Shown: positions 8,554 through 18,264, counted from the stretch's first letter. The stretch: 64,000 nucleotides of DNA from Haladaptatus pallidirubidus (GCF_020700235.1 NZ_CP085306.1:50741-114740); one strand, 5' to 3'. Notes: a model not told the origin generated them from the letters alone. Made by a program: numbers and translations.

Positions 8554-9684
8554 ATGGCGTTCGACAACTCAGTGGATCGCTATCAAGCGAATCGCCAAGC
8601 CGAGATCGACAGTAGTACCATCTATCGAGCCATTGCGGAGGCAGAATCACGGGCAGAATTAGCAGAGGTATATCGTCGCTTAGCAACCACTGAAGAAGAG
8701 CATGCACACTTCTGGGAGACACAACTGCAAGAAGCAGGTGTCCAACCAGGCGATCGCCATCCGAGTTGGCGAGCACGAACATTAAGTTGGCTTGCACAAC
8801 GATTTGGGCCAGCAGTCGTCCTTCCAATCGTCACGGCGAGTGAACGAACTGATAGCCGTGACTATGCGACACAACCGGAAGCGAAAGATACGGATCTTCC
8901 ACGCCATGAGCAATCACATGCACGGCTCCTTGACGAGATCGAGATGACCACGAGTGGAGGGCTCGAAGGAGGCGTGCTGGCACAATTGGAAGGCCGTCAC
9001 CGCTCTGCAAGTGGCAATGCACTCCGTGCAGCAGTGCTTGGCGCAAACGACGGTCTGGTCTCGAATCTCAGTCTCGTCATGGGTGTTGCTGGTGCTGCCC
9101 TCTCTGCGTCTTCGATCCTCATTACTGGCCTAGCAGGACTTCTTGCTGGTGCTGGCTCGATGGCCATGGGCGAATGGCTCTCCGTCCAGAGTTCACGAGA
9201 ATTATACCAGCGCCAAATCACGATTGAGGCTGAGGAGCTGGCGGCAGTGCCAGAAGAGGAAGAACAGGAACTGGCACTCATCTATCAGGCGAAAGGCCTC
9301 CCGCAAGAACAAGCTGAACAACTCGCAGCACAGCTCGTCGCCAATCAGGAGGAGGCACTTGATACACTGGCGCGTGAAGAGCTCGGCATTAATCCCGAGG
9401 AGCTTGGTGGATCAGCGTGGGAAGCTGCAGGCGCTTCCTTCATTCTCTTTGCATTCGGAGCAATTGTCCCTGTCCTCCCGTTCTTTTTCCTCACAGGGAT
9501 ACCTGCGGTTGGTGGAAGTCTCGTCCTCAGCGCAGGAGCACTATTTCTCATTGGAGCGGGAATTACGCTCCTTACTGGCCGAAGTCTTTTGTACTCCGGC
9601 TTCCGACAGGTGATCATTGGACTTGCTGCGGCTGGGTTAACCTATTGGGTTGGAAGTTTGATTGGCGTGGCGATTGCTGGGTAA
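8554..9684 (+). CDS. Ferritin-like domain fused to VIT1/CCC1 metal transporter
   Basis: 376 residues from the ATG at 8554; a TTG at 8539 is the alternative. Residues about 1-140 form a rubrerythrin-like helical bundle with di-metal motifs (EEEHAHFWE near residue 54 and a later HEQSHARLLDEIE). Residues about 150-376 are a VIT1/CCC1 transporter: AVLGANDGLVSNLSLVMGVAGA, GEWLSVQSSRELY, an acidic cytoplasmic helix pair, and three C-terminal membrane helices. Such fusions bind Fe or Mn on the cytoplasmic face and export it by metal/proton exchange. With the ZIP gene upstream it suggests paired import and detoxification. Confidence 0.88.
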   Translation: MAFDNSVDRYQANRQAEIDSSTIYRAIAEAESRAELAEVYRRLATTEEEHAHFWETQLQEAGVQPGDRHPSWRARTLSWLAQRFGPAVVLPIVTASERTDSRDYATQPEAKDTDLPRHEQSHARLLDEIEMTTSGGLEGGVLAQLEGRHRSASGNALRAAVLGANDGLVSNLSLVMGVAGAALSASSILITGLAGLLAGAGSMAMGEWLSVQSSRELYQRQITIEAEELAAVPEEEEQELALIYQAKGLPQEQAEQLAAQLVANQEEALDTLAREELGINPEELGGSAWEAAGASFILFAFGAIVPVLPFFFLTGIPAVGGSLVLSAGALFLIGAGITLLTGRSLLYSGFRQVIIGLAAAGLTYWVGSLIGVAIAG

Positions 9685-9883
9685 GAGTACAACTCTGCAC
9701 CGACTATGATTCGTGCGGGGAAGAGATACCACCGACGCTATGTGATCTATTCTGCCCCTCGTAACCTGCTACCGTAACAAGATTTCCCGGTTCTGACGAG
9801 AATACTAAGAGCGACACTCCGCACACTGTCTTCCTCGTGTTCGCAACCGTCATGGTGACCGACGCCATGGTGTACGCTTAATC

Positions 9884-10651
9884 ATGTCGAACCTTCTCGA
9901 TGATCGCACTGCGATCGTAACTGGTGGGTCGAGTGGTATCGGGCGAGGGATTGCACGCACGTTCGCAGAGCACGGCGCAAATGTTGTCGTTGCAGACGTC
10001 CGGGAATCACCTCGGGAGGGCGGAACACCAACGCACAAATTACTCACGAACGAAACGGATGTCGATGCAGCATTCGTCGAGTGCGACGTAACAGACATCG
10101 ATACCCTCGAAACGACAGTCAGGAAGGCCGACGAGCTTGGTGGGGTGGACGTCCTCGTGAACAACGCTGGCATTTTCAGGATGGAAGAGTTCTTCGACGT
10201 GACGCCCGAGGAGTACGATGAGTTGATGAACATCAACGTCAAGGGCATGTTCTTCGGAGCGCAGGTTGCTGGCGAACAAATGGTCGAACGAGGCGGCGGC
10301 ACCATCATCAATATATCTAGTGTTGCTGGCTTCATCGGCAATGGAGGGTACACCACGTACTGCGTATCGAAGGGAGCCGTTCGCCTATTGACGTACGCAC
10401 TCGCTCACCGACTCGGTCCGGACGGCATCCGCGTCAATGCGATCCACCCAGGCGGTGTCGAAACGGCGATGATGGAAGATGCGGATCTCGGACCCGATGC
10501 ATTAGAGCAGTTCGTTCAGGCGATTCCAACGCGGCGTATCGGACAACCGTCTGATATCGCGGGAGCAGCGGTTTTCCTGGCGAGCGATCTCGCGTCGTAC
10601 GTGAACGGTGAATCACTCATTGTCGACGGTGGATACACGAATACGGGCTGA
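9884..10651 (+). CDS. SDR-family NAD(P)-dependent oxidoreductase
   Basis: 255 residues of classical short-chain dehydrogenase/reductase. It has the cofactor motif TGGSSGIG near residue 14, a short charged insertion at about 43-60, NNAG near residue 92, Ser in INISSVAG, the catalytic pair in YCVSKG, and the C-terminal VDGGYT. Substrate cannot be read from sequence. It stands alone, 200 bases after the VIT1 gene, and has no obvious partner. The insertion after the ADVRES segment is unusual for the family. Confidence 0.88.
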   Translation: MSNLLDDRTAIVTGGSSGIGRGIARTFAEHGANVVVADVRESPREGGTPTHKLLTNETDVDAAFVECDVTDIDTLETTVRKADELGGVDVLVNNAGIFRMEEFFDVTPEEYDELMNINVKGMFFGAQVAGEQMVERGGGTIINISSVAGFIGNGGYTTYCVSKGAVRLLTYALAHRLGPDGIRVNAIHPGGVETAMMEDADLGPDALEQFVQAIPTRRIGQPSDIAGAAVFLASDLASYVNGESLIVDGGYTNTG

Positions 10652-11119
10652 AATCAGCACTAGATATTCGTATCGACCCGACTCGAGATGTGATGGCGGG
10701 AGTATAGCTTCACTGTCGTTCGATGCTACTAGTCGAAAGGAATTACCGGGGAAACCAGCGTACAAAACCACTCAATGAGCTACGGGGTGACGATGTTGAC
10801 GTCGTTGGTGGGAAGTGCGGATCTCGGCGAACTCGTCACGCTTGACGTCCCGATACTGCCGGGCTTTACAGCGACAGCGTACGGCCAGTATCTGACGACG
10901 ATGGGACTCACCGGATCCATCTCCCGGCAATTGGACGAAGCACATGGCTGTAGTTGAAAACACAACCGACAACGGGATGCTCGATACCTTCCCCACAGTG
11001 GTCGACGAAGACGAAATTGGTGAGATTATGTAGCAGAAATCGGCTTCATGCTGAATAGAGAGCGCGTATCAGTCACAGGAGGAGACGAGGGGTGTTCGAT
11101 ATTGAAAAGGAACTTAACG
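10652..11119. other. Intergenic region, only short fragments
   Basis: No convincing gene. Two short plus-strand frames (about 10775-10957 and 10943-11033) look like debris: the first reads like a piece of a longer protein without a matching start, the second is 29 codons and acidic. I see no tRNA or clear inverted repeat. Confidence 0.4.
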
Positions 11120-11359
11120 ATGTCAGCCATCTATCGGAATATGACTACTGAGAACCGCTCGGGATTGTTGTTCAGCCTTCGACGGGCGGTTTTCACGTTT
11201 GGCCTCGCATTTTTCGTCATTCTCTCTGATATGCTGGTTATCCATCTAGGCGGAGTCACGACCTTGCATGGGCTTATCGAGCAGACTATTATCCTCGGCT
11301 TGGGCCTCTACTTCGCTTACACTGGTATTGCGATATTTGGAACCGAAATTCGGTTTTGA
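11120..11359 (+). CDS. Small two-helix membrane protein
   Basis: 79 residues from the ATG at 11120 (MSAIYRNMTTENRSG). The frame is open to 11048, but the earlier residues are not membrane-like. Two hydrophobic helices cover about residues 27-46 and 53-73, separated by a short loop. The N-terminus is polar and slightly basic. I do not recognise the family. It is probably a real but uncharacterised haloarchaeal membrane protein, since the hydrophobic pattern is well formed. Confidence 0.45.
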   Translation: MSAIYRNMTTENRSGLLFSLRRAVFTFGLAFFVILSDMLVIHLGGVTTLHGLIEQTIILGLGLYFAYTGIAIFGTEIRF

Positions 11360-11856
11360 GTGTGCAGTTCACACTACGATTATTACACGGATCGATTCGG
11401 GGGTACCGGGTGTATGCACTTCCGCTTAGAAACGAAGGCGGAAGTAACCCACACACCACTACTTCCAGTGTGATCTCCCGATTTAGTCCCTCTATCCCTC
11501 ATTATCAGCACTTTCCAATTCTATAAATCACATGATGCGATATAAAATGTTATCTCCTGAAGTCACACAGTTTCGGAGAATGACCAGTATTGGCGATTTC
11601 AGGGAAATAATGAATCAAATCTGCCAATACAGTGGGTTCAGAGTCAATTAGCGGACAAAATCTCACAGGCGCGAGATATTAGTAGGAAATTCTCTCTCCT
11701 CAAATAGCGTTGCCACTCACAAAGGGTGACCGAGTGGGTGTAGAGAGCTAGTCAGGCGAAATCAGTGTTGAACAAGCTCAACACACTCACCAGCTGTGAG
11801 AACTAACGAAACTGTTGAAAAGCAAAAGAGAAAAGAACCGCGACAGCAGTGTTCGG
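11360..11856. other. Intergenic region without a gene
   Basis: About 500 bases between convergent genes. It is AT-rich in the middle (11520-11660) and contains a small inverted repeat, GTTGAACAAGCTCAAC, near 11767-11782. No coding signal was found. Confidence 0.45.
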
Positions 11857-13692
11857 CTACTCTAGAAGGTGGTACTCCAGTTCATACCCTTCGTCGATTG
11901 CCGACTCGATTTCCGGAGTGGGTCGAGCCACGTCCCGATGCCACAACGCTGGGCCAGTGTCCGTTTGAGTGTAAAGGATGTTCTGTCGCCACGATTCGTG
12001 CGTCTCCGGGAAATCGGAACGGAAGTGCGCCCCACGAGACTCCTCCCGCTTCAGCGCACCGCGGAGAACCCCCTCTGTGACGGTGAGCATGAACGAAAGG
12101 TCGACAGCGAGTTCGAAGTCGTCGCTCGTAAGACCGCCTTCGATACGGAGCGAAGTCGTTCGGTCCCGGATTTCACGGATCGTCTCAAATCCGCTCCAGA
12201 GCGTTTCCGCATCACGAATAATTCCAGCGTGTTCGTCCATAACGCCACGGAGGTCGGCGATGAGGGCAGAAGGGGAAACATCACCGTCAGTGTCAGTGCA
12301 CGCTACGAGTGAGTGCATTACTCGCTCGGCGTGCGCCCGAACCTTGTTCGGCATTGTCGGCATCTCAGCATCGAGGTCTACAATGTGTTCTCCGACGACT
12401 TTACCCATGACGACGGTTTCGGCGAGAGAGTTTCCACCGAGCCGATTCGCACCGTGAACCCCGGCTGTCGTTTCCCCGACAGCGTAGAGTCGGTCAACGG
12501 CCGTTCGGCCGGTCGTCCAGTCGATATCGACGCCGCCCATCGAATAATGTGCGGTCGGAGCCACCTCGATGGGCTGTTTGCTGATATCGACGCCGAGACG
12601 CTGGAACCGTTCGTACATCCGGGGAAGGCGTTCGCGGATGAACGCCGCGTCTCGGTGGCTGATATCGAGGTACACGCCGCCGTTGTCCGTACCTCGCCCC
12701 TCGCTGATTTCGGTTGCGATGGCGCGAGCCACAACGTCGCGGGCATCTAATTCGAGCTGGTTCGGTGAGTAACGTTCCATGAATCGCTCGCCGTCACTGT
12801 TGTACAGCCGACCACCCTCACCGCGGACGGCTTCTGTAACGAGTCGACCGTCCCATTCGTCGCTGTACCTATCACCGACCATCCCCGTGGGATGAAACTG
12901 CACAAACTCCAAATCGAGGAGGTTCGCACCGGCCCGGTACGCGAGTGCAGGACCGTCGGCCGTGTTCTCGTCGTCGCGCGACGAGTGACGACCGTAGAGC
13001 GCCGAGTACCCGCCTGCCGCGAGAACCACGTGAGCCGCCTCGAAGAGAATAAATTTCGCAGTCTCCAAATTGACCGCAACGGCGCCGTACACCCGGTTGT
13101 CATCGGCGAGCAACTCGGTCACAAGGACGTTTTCGCGGTAGGGAATGTTTAGCGACTTTGCTCGTTTGATGAGGGTGTCGAGGAGTGCTTCTCCGGTTCG
13201 GTCACCGACGAACGCGGTTCGTCGAAACGATTGCGCGCCGAAGTACCGCTGGTTGATGCGGCCATCGTCGGTTCGGTCGAATGGAGTTCCCCATCGAGCG
13301 AGTTCGTGCAGGCGGTCGGGCATCGCCTTCGTGACCGTCTCCACGGCCATGGGGTCGTTAACGAAGTGGCCTTCCTTCAGCGTATCCGCGGCATGTATCC
13401 GCCAATCGTCGTCGGAGTCGAGATTGCCAAGGGCGGCGTTGATTCCACCGGCAGCCCACGTCGTATGTGCGTCGCCGTGGTCGCGCTTACCGATGACGAG
13501 CGTTTCCATACCGTTCTCAGTCAGCTCAATGGCAGTTCGTGCACCGGCCGCACCGGCGCCGATAACTAACACCGGAACCGAGACGTACTCGTAATCGATA
13601 CTCCGAGAGGCCTGTGAACGATTCACCTCATCGGCTGCGCTGGACGGATTCCGGTTGAATAGTGGATTCGGTTGGTTGTGGGACATCGGCAT
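11857..13692 (-). CDS. FAD-dependent flavoprotein of the fumarate reductase / L-aspartate oxidase family
   Basis: 611 residues. The FAD site VLVIGAGAAGARTAIE is near residue 41, followed by TTWAAGGINAALG, the covalent-flavin/L-aspartate-oxidase type region. The substrate-domain segment EFVQFHPTGM, the GGRLYNSDGERFMERY block and the active-site region PTAHYSMGGV are all present, with a C-terminal helical domain. Size and motifs fit SdhA, FrdA or NadB. No NadA, NadC, iron-sulfur or membrane-anchor subunit is adjacent, so this is a stand-alone flavoprotein, which favours L-aspartate oxidase or a soluble fumarate reductase. A Bat-type regulator lies 131 bases upstream on the same strand. Confidence 0.85.
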   Translation of the reverse strand: MPMSHNQPNPLFNRNPSSAADEVNRSQASRSIDYEYVSVPVLVIGAGAAGARTAIELTENGMETLVIGKRDHGDAHTTWAAGGINAALGNLDSDDDWRIHAADTLKEGHFVNDPMAVETVTKAMPDRLHELARWGTPFDRTDDGRINQRYFGAQSFRRTAFVGDRTGEALLDTLIKRAKSLNIPYRENVLVTELLADDNRVYGAVAVNLETAKFILFEAAHVVLAAGGYSALYGRHSSRDDENTADGPALAYRAGANLLDLEFVQFHPTGMVGDRYSDEWDGRLVTEAVRGEGGRLYNSDGERFMERYSPNQLELDARDVVARAIATEISEGRGTDNGGVYLDISHRDAAFIRERLPRMYERFQRLGVDISKQPIEVAPTAHYSMGGVDIDWTTGRTAVDRLYAVGETTAGVHGANRLGGNSLAETVVMGKVVGEHIVDLDAEMPTMPNKVRAHAERVMHSLVACTDTDGDVSPSALIADLRGVMDEHAGIIRDAETLWSGFETIREIRDRTTSLRIEGGLTSDDFELAVDLSFMLTVTEGVLRGALKREESRGAHFRSDFPETHESWRQNILYTQTDTGPALWHRDVARPTPEIESAIDEGYELEYHLLE

Positions 13693-13823
13693 ATCAACGA
13701 AGAAGTCGGAACGCTATGAGGCAGGTACCTCACAGTAACGGGTGTCTCGCAATGCAGATGAAGCCGAAGAGCTGCTTCGGAGGGAGGGCGAAAATTGGCG
13801 TTTGTGAGGACTAGGATTGCCGG

Positions 13824-14540
13824 TCAGTGGAATTCGATTCCGGTCAATAGTTCCCGTTCGGCTTTGCGAAGATGTTCGAGAAACGTTGTTCGAGAGATTC
13901 CGAACTCGTCTGCGAGGTCTTGTGCGGTGACATTCCTCGGATAGTCGTAGTAGCCGCGAGTCCGGGCGAGTTGAAACGCTTCTCGTTGCCGAGGAGATAA
14001 CCCATCGCTCGGCAAATCTTGCATCCCGCTCGGCGTGTGAGAAGTCGTGAATCGTTCGATAGTGATATCAGCATCGTAGGCATCCTCGATGTCTTCGAGT
14101 GCTTGATACACCCTGTCTCGGTCAGAGATGGTGAGGAGCGTTCGGCGTTCCCGGCCATTCTCGTGCTGTGACGGTCCGTAGTGCATGAAACCGCGAGAGG
14201 TGAAAGCGGCTCGCGTACCCGGCGCGGGATCAAACTCGACCAAGATATCCTGTGTGATAGAACCGAACGTTCTCGAATCGGGAGCGGCCGTCGGTGACAG
14301 GATAATCACTGCTTCGGTGAGGTCGGTGTCGTCCACGGCGTCGATGAGTTCCGCGACGGCGTCTCGGGAGTCACCGTATACTCGGTACAGCCTGAAGCGG
14401 TCAGCGATGTCGGCTTCACGAATCGTCATCTCGTACCCCAATAGACCAGCATCGACCTTCTGTGTCACGTGGAGTGTCCAACAGTCCGGGTGCCACATAT
14501 CTACGGTGAGATAGATGAGTTCGGTATCCGTCGAGGGCAT
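13824..14540 (-). CDS. Bat-type HTH-10 transcriptional regulator
   Basis: 238 residues. The last 60 are the HTH-10 domain found in bacterio-opsin activator (Bat) homologues: LSPRQREAFQLARTRGYYDY, then TAQDLADEFGISRTTFLEHL and a terminal basic helix. The N-terminal two thirds are the variable sensor-like alpha/beta region (IYLTVDMWHPDCWTLHVT) common to this haloarchaeal family. It is transcribed toward the flavoprotein gene and probably controls it. The inducing signal is unknown. Confidence 0.85.
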   Translation of the reverse strand: MPSTDTELIYLTVDMWHPDCWTLHVTQKVDAGLLGYEMTIREADIADRFRLYRVYGDSRDAVAELIDAVDDTDLTEAVIILSPTAAPDSRTFGSITQDILVEFDPAPGTRAAFTSRGFMHYGPSQHENGRERRTLLTISDRDRVYQALEDIEDAYDADITIERFTTSHTPSGMQDLPSDGLSPRQREAFQLARTRGYYDYPRNVTAQDLADEFGISRTTFLEHLRKAERELLTGIEFH

Positions 14541-15248
14541 AGTTTCACGTTCGGCTGGAAGCGGCTAACCATTGTCGTTATTAAATTATTTTCTGATATT
14601 TATGATAGGCAATCAACAACCGAGTGACCGAACCAAGAGGTTTCGTCCAGCGAACATTCACCGCGCTACGCAAGTTTTCTTGTGGTTGAAACACCAAAAG
14701 TACACTCGGTTACGAGGTGCGTCACTGTGAGCGACTGAACAGGGCTCACGCAATAAATTGCATGAAACGAGTATGGGCAGGATGCAATCCCAGAGAGCCG
14801 TCTCCTAGCGTCTCGATCTAAAGTTCAAGATCGGTAAGTTCATCACTGAAGTCCGTGCGTTCACGGGATGCTTGCGAAGTTTGAGGGCAGCGACAAATGC
14901 GTCGGTCAATCGGCGGCTATGCCGTTCCATTGGGTCGTTTTACCAAGGAATTATCAGCAACGATGATGGCTTTTTCTGTACACTACTCACAGATTCGATT
15001 TTCAGAACACTCACTAGTAACCTCAGGACAGTTGTGCATCGATTTTAGAGGGCAGGTAGTTCGTCAATCTTGAGTATGGGAATGTGATCACTACAACTTA
15101 CTACATCTCGGTAAAGACCATATATCAAATGTACTGATTAGTGAAAGACAGTAAGGTGATAGGTATGAACATATGTAGGCACCATATTCAATATAGAACA
15201 ACAATCGGTAATTTTAATAATCAAAGGTGGATTTACACAGTGTGGTAG
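14541..15248. other. Intergenic region with a possible transposase scrap
   Basis: About 700 bases with no intact gene. On the minus strand at about 14815-14945 one frame reads MERHSRRLTDAFVAALKLRK, coding-like and basic, which might be a scrap of a transposase, but I cannot identify it. From 15060 the DNA becomes strongly AT-rich, marking the edge of the next island. Confidence 0.4.
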
Positions 15249-15881
15249 ATGATGCCAGACAGCACTAGCAAGCAGAGTGGAGTTTTTGGATCTGTTAAAA
15301 AACAAGTCAATTCAGATTTTTCATCAACAGTAACATGGGTACTAATTCCAATTGGAATTGGGCTCAATGCTATGGGTGATTTCATTGCGAATACACTGAA
15401 GTTACCACTGTTTCTCGATAATATCGGAACTGTCCTCCTGGCTATTCTCGTTGGTCCCTGGGCAGCAGCTCTTACAGGTGGACTAAGTAATCTTATCAGC
15501 GGGATGATTGGGAACCCCGTTCAAATGGCGTTTGTGCTTACACCAATTGCAATGGGTTTAGTTGCCGGCTACCTCGCACGATACGGATGGTTCGAAAACA
15601 CAAAAAAGGTGATTGTCCCAGGCATTCTTCTAGGCCTTACCTCTGTAATCTTTTCAGTACCAGTTGTAGTCATGGTATTTGGAGGAGTCACGGGTGCAGG
15701 GATGAGTCTCATAACTAGTCTCTTTGTGGCATCTGGCCTAAATATCGTGATGAGTGCTCTCATTTCACAATTAATTGTTGACCTCATCGACAAAACGATC
15801 ATGGCATATGCGGCATATTTCATCGCCCAGTCCGTTCCCAAGCGATACCTTCCGAAGCAGGGCCAGGAGGTCATGTCGTAA
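15249..15881 (+). CDS. ECF-transporter S-component-like membrane protein
   Basis: 210 residues with about six membrane helices. After a polar N-terminus the first helix is WVLIPIGIGLNAMGDFIA, followed by LPLFLDNIGTVLLAILVGPW and GGLSNLISGMIGNP. This arrangement is typical of substrate-binding S components of energy-coupling-factor importers. No EcfA or EcfT gene is nearby, so it either uses a shared module encoded elsewhere or works alone. Two nucleoside 2-deoxyribosyltransferase genes follow, so a nucleoside, nucleobase or related vitamin is a plausible substrate (inference). ATG at 15249 or 15252. The gene is notably AT-rich compared with the flanks. Confidence 0.7.
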   Translation: MMPDSTSKQSGVFGSVKKQVNSDFSSTVTWVLIPIGIGLNAMGDFIANTLKLPLFLDNIGTVLLAILVGPWAAALTGGLSNLISGMIGNPVQMAFVLTPIAMGLVAGYLARYGWFENTKKVIVPGILLGLTSVIFSVPVVVMVFGGVTGAGMSLITSLFVASGLNIVMSALISQLIVDLIDKTIMAYAAYFIAQSVPKRYLPKQGQEVMS

Positions 15882-16192
15882 GATCACCGATCTTCGTATA
15901 TATTTCGACTCACACCAATTCGAACGAAAATACCAATTTACAAAACCAAAATCATTGCTTTTTATCATGGTACCTAGACATAATATTGAGAATATACATT
16001 TCTAAGCATTGTTATGAGCAAGTCAATTGTGAATTATCTCTATTGGTAGTCCCGTGATCGATTTAGCGCCTGTAGAACCAACAGCAGATATAGCTATTTG
16101 GAGGCGCTAAGCTCCCATCCCTAAGGATCGAACATAGTTGGCCATGAGCGAATAAGGTGGGGCGGTTCACTTGTAGTGGTCGTCTTCATTCG

Positions 16193-16999
16193 CTATACAT
16201 AATTCGGCATGTTTCCACGCCGTTCCGCCATATTGATATTCATCTCAATGACTGTCGCAGTATTAACTACTTTTTCAGGAATTATAGTTCGGAACTGCTC
16301 ATCTTTCATCCGGCTAATAGGGCCGGATACACTTACGGCCCCAAGAATAGTTCCTCTACTGTCGCAAATTGGAGCACCAACCGCGCGCATCCGTTCAACC
16401 TCCTCCTCATCGTTGAATGCAAAACCGCGGTCACGAATCCTTTCTAACGTTTCAAAAAGCTCGTCACGGTTGGTGATAGTATGTTTCGTTCGTTCTGGAA
16501 GGCCATAATAATCGATGATTTCTTCTATTCTATAGTCAGGTAGATGCGCTAAAATAACTTTCCCCGTTGCGGTATAATGTAAACAATCTGGTTTTTGGAG
16601 TTTTGCGCGCTGATACTTGCTTCCAACGGCGTTCTCTCCTTGCACTTTGTGAAGTTTTTGACTAAGTCCATGTTGTTCGGTCGAGAGGTGAGCATATTCC
16701 CCTGTTTCTTCAGCTAACCGATCAACTTCGGTCTTCGCGTTTTCGTAGAGTATATTATTATTCCGTAAATACTCACCGATGACCAAAAATTTAAAACTCA
16801 ACATATACTCTCCATCTTGATTTGTAACATATTGGTGCTCTTGGAGGGTCATAAGGTGGTTGTGTACTGTCGCTTTTGAAACGTCAAGAGCCTCTGCAAG
16901 TTCCGTTACTGTTCCTCCATCGAAGCTCTCAAGCGCCTCAATGATTTGTATAGTCGTTTCGACCGCACCAACCGGATTTTTAGCTCGTTTCATTAGCAT
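16193..16999 (-). CDS. IclR-family transcriptional regulator
   Basis: 268 residues. The N-terminal winged helix (TTIQIIEALESFDGGTVTEL, then SKATVHNHLMTLQEHQYV) is followed by the IclR effector domain with the usual LHYTATGKVILAHLP segment, a block near VERMRAVGAPICD, and ILGAVSVSGP. IclR proteins bind small metabolites, often sugar acids or aromatics. A perfect palindrome over its own promoter (17028-17046) points to autoregulation. It probably governs the adjoining deoxyribosyltransferase and mannonate-dehydratase-like genes, which lie upstream on the same strand. Confidence 0.92.
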   Translation of the reverse strand: MLMKRAKNPVGAVETTIQIIEALESFDGGTVTELAEALDVSKATVHNHLMTLQEHQYVTNQDGEYMLSFKFLVIGEYLRNNNILYENAKTEVDRLAEETGEYAHLSTEQHGLSQKLHKVQGENAVGSKYQRAKLQKPDCLHYTATGKVILAHLPDYRIEEIIDYYGLPERTKHTITNRDELFETLERIRDRGFAFNDEEEVERMRAVGAPICDSRGTILGAVSVSGPISRMKDEQFRTIIPEKVVNTATVIEMNINMAERRGNMPNYV

Positions 17000-17027
17000 C
17001 TATTGTCTATCGCACACTAAAATAATT

Positions 17028-17046
17028 TGTTCACTATTGGTGAACA
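17028..17046. promoter_or_regulatory. Perfect palindrome over the IclR promoter (candidate operator)
   Basis: TGTTCAC, five bases, then GTGAACA: a 7-bp perfect inverted repeat ending 29 bases upstream of the IclR start. It lies where the archaeal BRE/TATA element should be. IclR proteins bind such short dyads, so this is a strong candidate for an autoregulatory operator. Confidence 0.6.
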
Positions 17047-17161
17047 GGTCTTATACCGTTATACCCGTTTCCCGACCATTTATTAGAATCGAAGAACATT
17101 GCTATCTGTCGAGTGATAGCGGTATCGAAAAATGAATTGATATCGAATGCGTTTGAGTAGG

Positions 17162-17623
17162 TTATTTTTGATTCGAAACGAGGCGTGACGCATATTCATT
17201 AACAGCATCAACGAGTTCCGCCGGTGTATCGACGATTTCATCGAGAACCCCAAATACCATTGCGTTGTAGGGTTCGTCTATCGCAAAAACACGACGATCT
17301 GTTTTGAGCCCAATAACGGGGATATCGTGTTCATAAGCGATTGCAGCTTCAATAACTGTTCCTTCGGACGGGACACGTCCATCTAGTGTTGCGGTTACAA
17401 TGTCGGCCTCAAGAACACCTTGGCGATCGATTTCGAATATTTCCTGAAGTACGTCCTCAGTTGTGACATCTTCTTGATCCATGACCTCTAGTTCGCCAAT
17501 GTCGCCTACATCGCGTTGGGGAAGAAATACGTCGTATCCTTCTGCTTCCAATGCGCTGCATGTCCGTTCATTGAACTCACGCTCAGCTTGATTGAACAGA
17601 GGGCCTGCAAAGTAGATTTGCAT
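17162..17623 (-). CDS. Nucleoside 2-deoxyribosyltransferase, copy 1
   Basis: 153 residues, the normal family size. It begins QIYFAGPLFNQAEREFNER, then FLPQRD, then IVTATLDGRVPSEGTVIEAA, which holds the catalytic Glu region of nucleoside 2-deoxyribosyltransferases (DG-x-x-PSEG-x-x-x-E), and ends with the IPVIGLKTD strand. These enzymes exchange the base on 2'-deoxyribonucleosides or hydrolyse them. A paralogue lies immediately upstream, and the two keep the same motifs while differing elsewhere, so they may prefer different bases. Confidence 0.88.
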   Translation of the reverse strand: MQIYFAGPLFNQAEREFNERTCSALEAEGYDVFLPQRDVGDIGELEVMDQEDVTTEDVLQEIFEIDRQGVLEADIVTATLDGRVPSEGTVIEAAIAYEHDIPVIGLKTDRRVFAIDEPYNAMVFGVLDEIVDTPAELVDAVNEYASRLVSNQK

Positions 17624-17634
17624 CGTTATTGATA

Positions 17635-17651
17635 ATGAGTATCATACTCAT
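17635..17651. promoter_or_regulatory. 17-bp perfect palindrome upstream of copy 1
   Basis: ATGAGTAT C ATACTCAT, an 8+1+8 perfect dyad 11 bases before the start of the downstream deoxyribosyltransferase gene. It differs in sequence from the dyad at the IclR promoter. It may be a regulator site or an RNA hairpin between the two transferase genes. No T-tract follows, so a terminator is less likely. Confidence 0.45.
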
Positions 17652-17712
17652 AAATGTTTGCATTGGATTATCGTATCATCTATGCATAGAGATGTTATTA
17701 ATGTGTTATAGA

Positions 17713-18147
17713 TTATTCATATTTTCTGACGATGGAAACAAGTTCCTCAGGTGTTTCGACTTTCTCATTAAACAGACCATAAATCATTGCGTTATATTCT
17801 TCACGGAATCCAAAGGTTCGCCGATCAGTCTTGAGTGCAATCACAGGAATATCATGGTCATAAGCGAACGCCATCTCGACACAGACTCCTTCTGATGGAA
17901 CACGCCCATCAAGTGTCGCTGTAACGATGTCCGCATCAAGGACGTTCCGCCGATCTAATTCGAATATTTCTTGCATCGCATCCTCAGCGCCCTTTTCTTT
18001 GGAGAGGATGTCGCTTTCTAAGCCGTCACGTTGCGGTAAAAAGACATCATGTCCATCCTCCTCTAACATTTTACAGACACGTTCGTTGAAGTCTAATTCA
18101 GCCTGTGTAAACAGGGGCGCTGCGAAGTATACGCTTAGAGACATCAA
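17713..18147 (-). CDS. Nucleoside 2-deoxyribosyltransferase, copy 2
   Basis: 144 residues and clearly paralogous to the following gene. It has SVYFAAPLFTQAELDFNERV, FLPQRDG and IVTATLDGRVPSEGVCVEMA, with the catalytic Glu environment intact, then IPVIALKTDRRTFG. The start MMSLSVYF offers two adjacent Met codons. It lies between the mannonate-dehydratase-like gene and copy 1, all on the minus strand with gaps of 90-120 bases that are AT-rich, so each may have its own promoter. Confidence 0.88.
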   Translation of the reverse strand: MMSLSVYFAAPLFTQAELDFNERVCKMLEEDGHDVFLPQRDGLESDILSKEKGAEDAMQEIFELDRRNVLDADIVTATLDGRVPSEGVCVEMAFAYDHDIPVIALKTDRRTFGFREEYNAMIYGLFNEKVETPEELVSIVRKYE

Positions 18148-18264
18148 CTATAAAATTCGAGAGCTAGATAATAAATATTCGGGAAAGAGGCAATATAGAT
18201 GATTACAATATCCGTTACTCACAGCCAAAGAGTAGGAATATCCACTTGCATAGCTAGTACGGCG

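Noticed and set aside
12051..13594. Long plus-strand frames opposite the flavoprotein gene
   Set aside because: They are antisense shadows of a well-supported 611-residue gene and have Arg/Ser-rich composition.
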